In this document: positions 33,668 to 44,900 of the stretch, piece by piece | How the letters are laid out: each line of letters begins with the position of its first letter | Position numbering within the stretch: the first letter of the stretch is position 1 | Source: Blattamonas nauphoetae | Lineage: Eukaryota > Preaxostyla > Oxymonadida | DNA length: 64,000 nucleotides | Reading direction: 5' to 3' | Assembly (NCBI GenBank): GCA_033064195.1 | Contig: JARBJD010000250.1 | Location: forward strand, 49,053 to 113,052 | Program-made: the position numbers and the translations under genes | Notes under the pieces: generated by a model | The model's input: only the letters and a program-made list of their open reading frames with translations | Told to the model about the DNA's origin: nothing | Database searches by the model: none

Positions 33668-33941
33668 CTCCTCCTCTCAAAGTTGTCAATCTTTCTCACG
33701 ATCCAACGCTTTGTTTCTCTTACCCCTTCATCATCTCCAATTGTTTTCATGCACCTTTCTCACAAAATTACGTTGTCATTCAGATTAAGCTCAAAAACGC
33801 CAAAAGAGACAACGTCACTGCTTGTCTATGAAAAGGCTGCGAGAGGATCCGAAAGAGGAGTTTCTGAATCCTAAAGCGATAATTGTGGGTGGAGGAAATG
33901 CTCGATAAATGAAAGTGAAAACCATAAGGAAGAGTGAAAGC

Positions 33942-36900
33942 TCAAAGAACAATAACAACGACAGAGATGTTGTCCTGCGATTCCAGCGCTTCAGACGCAA
34001 CACGAACTCTTAACGCTGCAAATGTGGCCAATTTCCCCTTGTCGACGCGCGGGGGTCCAGAGTCCTCGTCGAGGGCGGTGTATGCGTTGTCGTCGTCTGC
34101 CTCGATGATCAGCCCAGCGCGTTGGATGGCAGAGTCTGAGACAGTGCCTGCCATCCACCCGCACACCAGATCGGCCACCACGTCGTTTCGGAGAGCGTCG
34201 AACACTCCGTCGCAGGCGAGGACGATGGCGATGTCCTCCCTCTTCCAGTCGCTGACGTGGGTGTCGGTCATGCTGTGCGGGGAGAACAGCGACGGCGGGT
34301 GCTTGTGAAGGTGGGACTTGGCTGGTTCGGGGGGCATGTTCCACTCCGCGAGGCAGTTCGGCAAGACCTGAAGAGAGGCGTGTTCGGCCTCCTTCCGATT
34401 CGGGATGAGTCGATGCTCGTCTTTTGGCTGTCGCAGGCCTTCTCTGTCGGGCTCTGTCTGCCCGTTCCAGCGCTGGAGGGGAACGGTGAACACATCTGGG
34501 TCGTCGCTGATGGCAGGAAAGATGTCGAAGTCGCCCATCGCACGAGCGACAGCCAGAACACCATTGACGCGCCGCTGCATGTTCACAAACCCGCCGACAG
34601 ATGTGATGAAGTCGCGCTCGCTTTGGCAGACTGGCTTGTGGTCGATGGTGAGTGGCCGGCCTGTGAAGAGCGACACGACGTCCCCCGAGCGCTGTGGGCG
34701 GACGAGGATGTTGGTGTTGTGTGTTGTCTGTGGCTGCATGTGGCGCACATCGGTGAAGACAGGCTTGGATGGAAGGTTTGGCGGAGGGGAGTTGGATGGG
34801 GAGCGAGTGGTGGAGCTGGTCAGAGTGAGAGAGGTGTCTGACGGGACGGAAGGGATGGTGGATGTGTCGGAAAGAGGGAGCGAGTTCATTGTTGGATTAG
34901 CAGCGAGGGAGGAGAAGCGAGAGACAAGGACAGCTCGGCAGTCTCCCACGTTTGTCACAAAAGCGGTCGTCGGTGTGATCAGAGCGAGGAGCGCACATGC
35001 TCCGTCGTCGACGCGCAGGAGTCGCATCTTCTTCGTCAGATTCTCCATCGTTGCTCGGAGGAGAGTGGGGATGTACTGCGGATGGGGCGACGACGAAGGC
35101 GAGACATTCGATGTTTGCTTGTCAATGCCCAACATCTCCCGCACTGTCTCGAGGAACACCGACACAAAATGCGCAGCCAGAAATGTGGCTGTCTGCGGGC
35201 CTTTGTGCCCGTCGAACACGCCGAACAGTCCGCATCCGTTGACGTCCTCGCTGAACGCGGGGCACAGCTGATGGTTGGTCAGAATGTGGTCGTCGTTCGG
35301 AGGCTGCGGGTGCATCGCGCGTTCGAGCTCGAATTCGATGTTCGACATTTCTTGAAGTCCGATGCGAGTGAAGCGGAGTTCCTGTGGGAATGTCAGCAGT
35401 CGCTCCACGCGGTCGACCTGCCCAGTCTCGAGCAGAGTCTGCAAGTTCCACCCGCCGACCGGAAGGAGAAGCACAGCATCCTCCATCGTCTGCCGCTCGC
35501 CGTTTGTCTCAGCACATCCGACGTTGTGGTGGCTGAGTGAGGGCGGGTGCTTCGGCTGGCGAGTGAAGTCGACAGTCGACGAGCGGATGTCTCGGTGGAC
35601 AAGCGAAGGGTCGTGGAAGAACGCTTTGAAGATGCCCGACGCGGCTGACGGGGCACTTTTGTCGTCTGCTGCCTCGCCGTCGGGGTTGGCTGGGGTGGAT
35701 GAATTGTTGAAGAGCGCAGTGAAGTCGGGGCTGCTCTTCGCGTTCGGAATTCCGATTGGGAAGTTGCGGGGTTCGCGCGTGAGTGACCGAAGATGCTGTT
35801 TGGACTTCTCCAGCCGAGACAAGATGGACTCAGACTGGTCGGCGATGGAGGGCGGTTGGGGAGTGTTCTCCTCTTTCTTCGTTTGGGGCTCCGACGATGC
35901 TTCATGAACAGTGTCGTTTCCCATCTCGTATGGATCGTCGTCCTCTTTCTGCTCTTCCATCCCCACACTTCCCATCCTCATCTCTTCCACAATGTCTTCA
36001 TCCATGTTGTACGGATCGTCTTCGTCCTGCTCATCCGGTTTCGAGCTTGACATCCTCTTTCGCTTCACAATCTCTTCCTCCATGCTGTACGGATCGTATT
36101 CTTCTTCCTGATCTTCTTTCGTACTTGACGTCCTCTTCTGCTTCACAATCTCTTCCTCCATGCTGTACGGATCGTCATCGTCGAATGTGAGAGATGCAGT
36201 GTTGAGGAGGCTGCTCAGTGCGTCTGACAGACTGCTCTTCATTGCTCGAGAATCCGACTTGTCGGCCACAGGAGAGAATGCCATGTCGTACGGGTCGTCG
36301 TCATCGTCCTGGTCGAGTTGGGCTGTCTTCCCTTCCACCACTCTCGTCCTTCTGAAGGCCATCGCGTTGATGAGAGACGACGGCGTGTTGAGAGCTGAGT
36401 GCTGTTTTCGGTTTGTGATGCTCAGATCGTGCTGAGACGAGGACAGAAAACTGTTCGAAAATGGCCTGCTGAACGAGTTGAACGAGTCCATGAATTGGAA
36501 GTCGAAGGGCCGCGTGGGGTGGCTGGCGAGGGAGTAGCTGTCGCGCAATCCAATCAGCCCCGACAGCATCGACGGGGCGGGGTCGTACTTGGCCAGCTGC
36601 GTGGATTTGATCTGAGCGAAGTATGCGTTCTCCTTCGTCCGCACCATTCGGCGGCGGAACAAGCTGTTCGGAGTCTGACCATCACTTTTGGTTGTTGTCC
36701 AGCGGTGTGTGTTGCGGAGGAGAGGGAGGGGAGGATCAGCTGCCCTCTTCTCCCCGCTCTGTCCCTCACTCTGGTTGAGTAGATAGAACTCGTTCAGAAT
36801 CAGGTCTAGTTTGTCTGTGTATGCCTTCTCGTCTTCCGTGTGGTACGGCAGCAGCGAGGAGGGTTCGTCGGTGTTGCTGAGTGTTGGAAGCGACGGTGTC

Positions 36901-39900
36901 GTAAAACGAGACCGATCGAAGCCGAACTGATCCATCCATCTGAGCTGAGTGACGGATGAGGGGTGTTGCGGTTTGGTGGCTGTTTCTGAGTGTTTCTGAG
37001 TGTCGAGCTTGATCTGATGGGCTTTGTCGAGCAAGATGTGGAGGAATGGATCAGTATGCAGCTCGTCGCGAGTGAACTCGGATGCTCGGAGACGATCCTT
37101 CAGCACAACGTCCTGCCTCTCCATCCAACCATCCGATACTTCATCCTCGTCTTCTTCCATCTCTCGATCGAGCTGCGATCCGAGGAAGTTCATCATCGAA
37201 GCATTTGTGACCTCGTCGTCGGCAGTCGTGTCTTCTGGTTGAGGAGCGGCGACACTCTCATCAGACGAGGTGGGGTTGGCGGATGTGACTTTCTCTGGGG
37301 TGGGTAGATTCGGAGGAGGATGAGAGTCTGTGGAGTTCGACAGGAGAGATGCTGTTGGTTCGCTCTCTTTGGGAGAGGAGGGTGCGTGTGATATTTCCTG
37401 CTTCGGCTCCAACTTTTCAGCGAGTGGGAGGGTCTCAGCCAGCACGACTTGATGTCTGATCAGGAACGGGATGATGCTCACGTGATCTTCGGTGTAGCTC
37501 GGCGAGAGATCCAATCTTTCGAGCAGCTGCTGCAGCAGAATCTGAGCGGAGGGAAAGCAGCTCTCGCAGAGCGGAACAGAATCGACGGGAGACGGTTTGT
37601 AGAACTGCACTTCGGGAGCGACAGTGGCGACAGGCTGTGATCGTCCAGGCGCGATCGGAACAGGGACGAGTGAGTCGACGTCGGAAGATCCGTCAGAGGA
37701 GGACGTGGATTCAGAAGTGGGCGGTGAGGGGCGGATGGCAGAGATGTGTCCAGTGATGGCGCGAGAGGAGGCAGCGATGGTGCGGACAATCTCGGCGTCG
37801 GACAGTCGGTGTGTCTGCGCCTGCTTCTCCTTCTTCCGCCTCCAAAACTCGTTCTCCCACATCCCCACTCCGATGTGAGTCATCCACGGTTTCTCCGAGA
37901 TCGGTGCTGTGCTGGCCAACGTGCATCGGATCATCGTCGACAGGCGAGATGCACCAGACAGGAACGCGAAGTCGAGATACGAGAGACGACCCGGCTCCTT
38001 CACAAAGTGCGGCAGGAGCGTCGGCTCGATGTACGCCTTCGAGCTGTCGCGCGGAGAAGGACACTGGTCGGCGTGGGCAACCTCAGCGGTGTGTCTGTCG
38101 TACAAGCCGAGATAGTCGTCCATCTCTTCGCCGAGTCGGATGGACGCGATGTGGTTGAAGGAGAGGTCGGTGTAGTTGACAAGGCCGACGTTGATGTTGA
38201 CGGGCGAGGCGGGGAAGGCGATGGGGTGGATGGAGAGGGGCGTGTTCTTGTCTGTTGGGGTGATCCCCGAAAGGAGATCCACGGAAGACGGATTGATTGG
38301 AACGAAGAGGTCACGCTTGCTGACGAGGACAGGCTTGCGCTTGAAATACTCATCTGAGAGCTCTTGCAGCCGCTTCGGTGAGAACTCCATGTTCATCTGC
38401 AAAATGCAGTTCGGAATGGACGTGAGGCGGTTGTGGGAGAGGTCGATGTGGATGCCTCGAAAGACGCGCGGGATGAAGTCGTCGGAGAGGCGGTCGATTT
38501 GATTGAAGGACAGATCGAGGCGATGAAGGTTGGTGAGTGTGTGGAGAAGTCGATTCGGGATTGTCGTTAGTTTATTTCCGGCCATTGACAGTGAGTGAAG
38601 ATGGATGAGTCGCTGAACGATTTCAGGGACTGTCTGGAAGTTATTGAGGGATAAATTGAGTTTTTCAACTTTGGCAGGGATGGGTCTCTGCACACCGGGA
38701 TAGTAGGATGCTCTGTGGCCAAATGGAAGGACTGGTCGAGCATCGATTGCTGAGATCACTTCCTGAGACCCTGGAAGACTGGAAATGTTGTTCCCTGCAA
38801 GGGTGACTTGCTTGAGCGTTGTTATTGTGAAAAGAGATGCTGGAACACGAGAAATGTTGTTGAAGCTGAGGTTGAAGTGGTTGAGTGAAGTGAGCTTGTT
38901 GATCTTCTCTGGGATGGACTCAATTCGGTTCATGGAAAGATCGAGATATTCAATGGCAGTGAGGCGGAGAATAGAGATCGGAAAGGTCGTCAAATTGTTT
39001 TGGGAGAGAACGAGTGTTGAGAGGGTGAGAGGTTGGAGCGACGAGGGAATTGTTGTGAGTAGATTGTGTCGAAACGAGAGAGAAATCAATCGTTTTGCCT
39101 CACGGAATACATCTTGGAGAAAATATCAAGTGATGGACGAGAAAATGATACCATCTCGAATGTCCTCAATCACATTGGAATCAGCTGTGAAGTTGGTGAC
39201 ATCTTTTCCTAAAACGGGGACTTCACCAAGAAGACTCTCAAGGAGATTCACTTTGAGTCCAATCTTCGATGGATTGACAAAGGGAGGAACCCATCTGAGG
39301 CGATTGAATCCTGCGAAGATGGAGTTCGGGTTCTACAAAAGCTCATCAAAATGAAGACAAGTGGAGACATTCATATTGATGATAGAGAGTGGAAGTCTTT
39401 CCAACTGGTTCTCACCAATCCAGAGCATCTTGAGGTTTGGGAGATGATCGACAAGGTCATCAGGGATGTCTTCGAGGTTATTGTTCGTCAGGTACAGGGC
39501 AGTGAGGTTTGTTAGTGAAGAAAAGGACTTGACAATGAAATTGAGATGGAATAAAGAGGATGAGACAGACTTTGACATCGAGTGTTCGAATCCGGTTCAT
39601 TCGCAAATCAAGGCTATCCAACTTTGGGAGTTTGGAATCTCTTGGAAAAGAAAAGGTGTCGAAGGTGTTGAAAGAGAAGTTGAGGATCGTGAGCTGTGGG
39701 GCTTTGATCTCTCCTTTGAGATGGGTGAGGAGGTTCGACTCGAGGTTCAGATGGGTGATAGTTGGTGAGGATATGCGGGGAATAAAAGTCAATCTTGCAA
39801 AATGAGTAAAATAATGGCAGACTGATTCCTTGAGAAGGACAGATAACCAATTGACGGGAAAAGAACACCAATGTCGTGAGAAAGCGTTTCTAAAATGTTC

Positions 39901-40329
39901 TGGTCAAGATTCACATCTTTGAGTGATGGATAAATGTGATGATCGATGGAAGAAATTCGGTTCAGTTGCAACTCCTGAGAAGAATGGCGGAGATGTGAAG
40001 AGTTGAGAAATCGATGAATGCAAAAAATGAACAAGCAAGAAGACTCCAAATCGAAGAGAAACATAATAGCAAACGAGTTTAGAGAGATTTGAACACAATG
40101 AGAGGGCAGAAGGGAAAGATGTGAGTCGATTGTTCTGAAGAAGAACATGACGTAAATTTGGAAACGCATGGGCAATTGGGGGAATCACTTCAATTAGATT
40201 TGATGAAAGGTTGAAAACAAGTGGAATTGTATGTATTTCTTTGAGTTTAGCGTCAGGAAATGTTTTGAGCATCATCCTTGAGAAGTTGATGTCATTTGAA
40301 TCCAATTGCTTGCTTTGTTCTGTTCCCAT
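33942..40329 (-). CDS. Leucine-rich-repeat PP2C protein phosphatase (PHLPP-like)
   Basis: Six exons on the minus strand: 40329..40075, 39974..39823, 39793..39571, 39527..39369, 39332..39152 and 39112..33942. They give 2046 residues and a TGA stop. The introns are 36-100 bases except one of 29. Splicing restores the 21-23-residue LRR period at the junctions. The N-terminus MGTEQS fits an N-myristoylation signal (Gly2, Ser6). LRRs fill about residues 25-640. The next 850 residues are disordered and acidic, with five DPYxM motifs. About 1520-2046 is a PP2C domain with its metal and phosphate motifs intact: ERQTMEDAV, FGVFDGHKG, NVGDCRAVL, LTIDHKP, GVLAVARAMGD, LACDGVFDAL and DNISVVVI. PP2C enzymes remove phosphate from Ser/Thr using Mn/Mg. 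The LRR-PP2C architecture resembles PHLPP and adenylate-cyclase-type LRR-PP2C proteins; no PH domain is visible. Confidence 0.88.
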
Positions 40330-40479
40330 TGGAGGAATAGATTGAAGAGGAGAGTGAAGACTTCGAGAAGGAGAAGTGAGTGGTGAAAAGTGGAAATGAA
40401 GGGAGGATCAATTCATGGAGACACGCATTGTGCAAAATTCGGTAACTAATGAACAGAAAATAACTCTCTCCGATGATTG

Positions 40480-40746
40480 CTAGAGATTATGGTGCGTAGA
40501 AACCAGTTCTTTTGGGAAATGAAAGACAATTGAAATACTCGGATCACCCCTCCCTTCACAATCTCCTGCAATTGTCACGGCTAAGTTATCCAGAATTCTG
40601 GCAAGAAATGATCTCATTGACTTCTGAACATAGCATTTGAAATGATTGTGGGACGACGATTGATTTGTGTCGCGAATCGAGAGGAGGTGGTCGCGTAAGA
40701 GTCCGAAGAGAGAATGGCAGAACAATATCACCTGAAGCAACTCGCT
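40480..40746 (-). other. In-frame extension beyond the TGA of the upstream gene
   Basis: After the TGA at 40747-40749 the same minus frame stays open for 88 codons to a TAG. It has protein-like, helical composition (ILFCHSLFGLLRDHLLSI, SFLARILDNLAVTIAG). It may be the former C-terminus of the 40747-41826 protein cut off by a premature stop, a read-through extension, or chance. No splice sites of compatible phase bridge the stop. Confidence 0.35.
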
Positions 40747-41826
40747 TCACGGGATCATCCACCATTCTTCTTCGAAAGGAGGAAAATGCCATGCTTGAGC
40801 GTTGGCGACCTCGTTTTGGTTGGCGATGAGGGCTGAGTTCCCACCCAACAACCCGATCAGCTTTGCAGAGAACAACACACTGTCCTGGACGTCTTGCGAT
40901 GAAGTGGTGTGGATTGGGTATAAACTGAGGATGTCGAAGAGTCCTTCCGCTTTCAGCTGGGAAAGAAGACCCTTGCTGCTCTGTCGTTGATTCGGCTTGA
41001 GTCGTGGCCATTCGGAGACACTGTTTGTGATTGCCGTCAAAAATTCGGATTGAAGCTTGTTTGATTCGAAGAAAACAAGACTGCTTGTGATCAGGAAACA
41101 GATCGGCGAAGAAAGCACAAAATTGGCGGTCGGCGAGTGAAACGGTGAGAGCTGTATCAGTGTGTTCAAAAGAGAGGGGAGATGGCGCGACGAATTGTTG
41201 TCCACAAATTGAAGTTTGTTCCTCGAAAAAGACTTCAATAGGGGAGCTAATGGTTGGACGACGTTGATGAAGGCATCGTGACGGATTGCATACTGCGTGA
41301 CCCCACATGCTTGGGAAATTTCGTCGATTTCGAATGGACTAACGAAATCCAGACACCGGTTGAGTATATCAGCGAACAACAACACCGGACGAGGGAGAAC
41401 ATGATGAGCTTGTTCGTAGAATGCTGGGGGGAGGAGGGTGAAAAAACCCGTTCGGACAAATGCGTAGTGAAGTTGAGGCGAAGAAGTATAAATCGTTTCC
41501 TGAAAGAAGTCCAAAGTCGAAAATACGATTTGTTGGTTTGGACATATCAGAAGAGGGACTAGACACTCAGCGAACCCCTGGCATGATCTATCTCGCAACG
41601 GGACGAGTTCTGTTAAGATTTGTTCCGATGTGAAGAGGGACTTGAATCGAGGCTTGATAATTTCCAAGAAACTGCAGAAACGTTCAGTGCCAGCTTCATC
41701 CAGTGAATTTCCGATGGCATAGAAGTTCGCAAGCGCCCAGAAAAAAGATGACGCTTCCTGTTTTGTCTTGATGGACTTTGGATCCACTCTGAGGGAACGA
41801 GGCAGTGCGACACATTTATGAGTCAT
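40747..41826 (-). CDS. Unknown helical protein, 359 residues
   Basis: A single-exon frame from an ATG to a TGA. It is rich in Leu, Phe and Ser, with repeating amphipathic helices (for example SSFFWALANFYAIGNSLDE, LLKSFSRNKLQFVDNN), reminiscent of armadillo/HEAT-type helical repeats. No diagnostic motif, signal peptide or membrane segment is visible. It is divergently arranged with the membrane pseudokinase gene, with 109 bases between the start codons, so the two may share a promoter region. The frame continues beyond the stop (see 40480-40746), which raises the possibility that the true protein was about 448 residues. I do not recognise the family; a lineage-specific expanded family is possible. 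Confidence 0.65.
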   Translation of the reverse strand: MTHKCVALPRSLRVDPKSIKTKQEASSFFWALANFYAIGNSLDEAGTERFCSFLEIIKPRFKSLFTSEQILTELVPLRDRSCQGFAECLVPLLICPNQQIVFSTLDFFQETIYTSSPQLHYAFVRTGFFTLLPPAFYEQAHHVLPRPVLLFADILNRCLDFVSPFEIDEISQACGVTQYAIRHDAFINVVQPLAPLLKSFSRNKLQFVDNNSSRHLPSLLNTLIQLSPFHSPTANFVLSSPICFLITSSLVFFESNKLQSEFLTAITNSVSEWPRLKPNQRQSSKGLLSQLKAEGLFDILSLYPIHTTSSQDVQDSVLFSAKLIGLLGGNSALIANQNEVANAQAWHFPPFEEEWWMIP

Positions 41827-41935
41827 TGGGTCGGTTTTACAGAAATATTGTGTTAGATTGAAAGAGTGATTTAGGTTGATGATCGATCATGCCATTACAT
41901 ATTACTTCGTTCAAGCAGGAATCAACGAAGTGTGA

Positions 41936-44900
41936 ATGATGTTTCCCATGATCCACATCCTCATCATCCTTTCATCCGCGTACAACTGGTCCGGCGGTCA
42001 GGTACGTGAGTTCCCGATAGGATGGTTTCACCAACCAGAAAACCATGAGAAATCCGCTCGTCTGCTCCAAATGGATCCTGGACTGTACCATACTTCGCTG
42101 ATTCCAATCATATCAGATAGCTTACATCTTCGGGGTGACGGATCATATCTCTTTCATTCAAATTCAGTGTTCGGAGACACAGGCGGTTGGATGGAAGGAT
42201 CAGTGCGAAACGAAGCGTCCGAATGCCAACAAATCTCATCAATGTTCATTGTCATCAACTCAACTGTCGACATGTCTTCTTTCACATTGGATTGCAGTCA
42301 TCCAAACACTCAAATCGGGCAACTTGCTTCATCGACTCTGACACTGTCGTCTTGTTCAATCATCTCGAATTGTGAGACATCTCCTTTTTCAGTTGATCTC
42401 GCAGCGAGTTTTCACAGCAGTTCTGTTGTCCTGTTGGGATGCAAATGTGATTCGATGTCTGAATCGATCCTCCCACTTGTCAATTTGAACCGATCCCTCC
42501 ACAAACGCCCTTCTGATTCTGAAATATTTCCCTCTCTCTCTTCAGAAACTTGCGGAGATGAGCTCAGAACTCTCTCGATCTTTGGAACAGGCATCGACTT
42601 CTCATCGAAGTTATTTCCCGTTGGAACTGGCCCTCTTTTCGCATTCACTCGAAAAACTTCCGATCAGACAGAATCATTGCGATGGTCAGTGGATCTCACA
42701 CTCTCCCAGAGCGAGATGCAGAACATGACGAGCCATTCTCCAAACATCTCCTCTCCGATCGTGAGAAGCGTCTCACAGCGTCTCATATCCACCTCAGTCA
42801 TGAATAGCACGAACCATCTTTACGGAACAGCATGCCTTGACATGAATGCTGGTTCTTCGATACTTTGCTCAAACTCTTCTTTCGCATCGTGCTCTGACTC
42901 AACGACCTCTTATCAGCACTTCTCAGTTGCCACAAATATCAATGAAATCACAGGAAAGGCCACATTTCTGTATTGCACAGTCAAAGACATCGAAGGGGCA
43001 TTTCGCGGAGCGATCAACCAACAAACCACTTCCACCGCTTCCGCCACGCTTGACATCAGCTGGTGCTCGTTTCAGTCATGTGTTGTCAATAGTGGAGGTT
43101 GGTACGGTGTTGTTCGGCAAAGTGGTTCCAATTCAAACAAATTCCTCATGAAAAATTCCGTTATCAAGAATACTTACGTTGAACATGGCGGAGGAGTCTG
43201 TCTTGACACTTCTTCTTCTCAGACCATCTCCCAATGCGTCTTCAGTGATTGCTCCGGATTCCAGCATTCGGCAGCAATTTTTTCGTATAAGTGGGATGCG
43301 AGCAAAACCGGTTCACTATTTTCGAACATCCTCTTCCAGAATTGTGCCCAATTGAAAGCGCCCACTCCTTACGGAGGCGGTGCCATCCTTTTCCATTGGT
43401 CAACATCCATCAATCTCGAATATCTCCAGTTTCGGAATTGTTCATCCGCAGCTAACTGTGGCACAGATATTCTCATCGATAATGCAGCATCTGGAGGCAC
43501 GCGAAGAATGTATCAACTTGAATCAACCTCGACTGGTAAGCATGTGTACTACTCGAGCGTAAGTCCTCTTCCTTCTCCTCAACAACTCCCATCACCGTCA
43601 ACATCGTTTTCACTTGTTTCCATCAGTGGAAAAGCGACAGATCAATGGACGGTCGAGCTGACGATGAAGGTAAGCACGGCCATCACTGGAAAACTCCTCG
43701 CATTGGCTGACAATTCAGCGAGTGATCGAACCGAGCCATCGGGATACGCACCAAACATCGCTCGCTTCCTTCCATTCGTGTTTTCGGGTTCGAGTGAGGG
43801 AACATCCTCAGTCCCAATTGGAGAAGACAGTTACGTCCAACTCCATCTCGATCAGTACCTTGTAACTACAGCTGCCCTCACTAGCCACCTTGTGACCATT
43901 CCTGATGGAATGTGCCTCCCGGCTATTCCAACCCTCATGTCAGCATCGTGTGCTCTCGACCAGAACGAACAGAACGCGATGATCACTCTCCAGCAACGCT
44001 CAGCATCGATTGGAGTGCACACGGTCGTCCTCAACACCAGCCCAGCCATCACCTTCGAAGTGGAGATCACGACTGACATGAACGGTGTCTCCGAACCAAC
44101 ACCTGTCTCCATCGCTGGAGTGGGCAAGAAACTCAACCCCGACACGACATACGAAATCAAAAGTGTGAAACGCAAGTCAGACGGGCTGATCGTTCTCTTT
44201 CATCCAGCATCGATCAAATTCACCGTTCCCAAACGATCGTGTCTGACCACACTTAGTCACACTCCATCCTACTCCAACATGGACAAGATCATGACTCTTT
44301 CATTGTCTGGATACAACCTTGCCGAAACACACACAATCTCATTCTCAGCAAACGGTTCTTCGGATGCCACCTTCGTAGGATCAGTGGTATTCGGCAGTGA
44401 TGGGAAAGGAACCATGAGTGGGATTCTCTTCGACGCAGATTCTTCGAAGATCAAGCTTCACTACAACACTCGCTACGACGTGATCGGAGTGACGAAGAAC
44501 GGATTCGAAGTGGATTTCGAGCCTGGCCTTGGGTTGACAACGATGAAGGAGCCGATGAGATTGATGGGAGTTGGGGACGCAGTGGACAAGAACGATAAGA
44601 ATTCGACGACGATCTCGCTGACAGGGCATGCAGCATTGGAAGGATCGTATGAGCTCGATTTGGAGAACAGCGAAGACTCGACAGAGAAAGTGACGATTGA
44701 TGCGTCATTCACAGCCACCGATGCAGGAGAGGCACAAGCGACGCTTTATCCGACGCGACAGTTGAAATATGGAGCGACATACAAAGTGACTGGACTGCGA
44801 GGAACGATGTCGAGTCCTCCGACGATTCATGTGGAAACAGGTTTATCGATCACAATTGACTCGGAACCATCTCGTCTGACATTCATGGGCACAGCTTCAC

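Noticed and set aside
34405-38502. Several plus-strand ORFs of 100-290 codons opposite the LRR-PP2C gene
   Set aside because: The minus strand carries recognisable LRR and PP2C motifs throughout; the plus frames are shadows.
39333-39368. In-frame TAG at 39333-39335 as a read-through or recoded codon in the LRR gene
   Set aside because: Treating 39333-39368 as a 36-base intron removes it and gives an exact 23-residue LRR period, whereas read-through would insert 12 extra residues.
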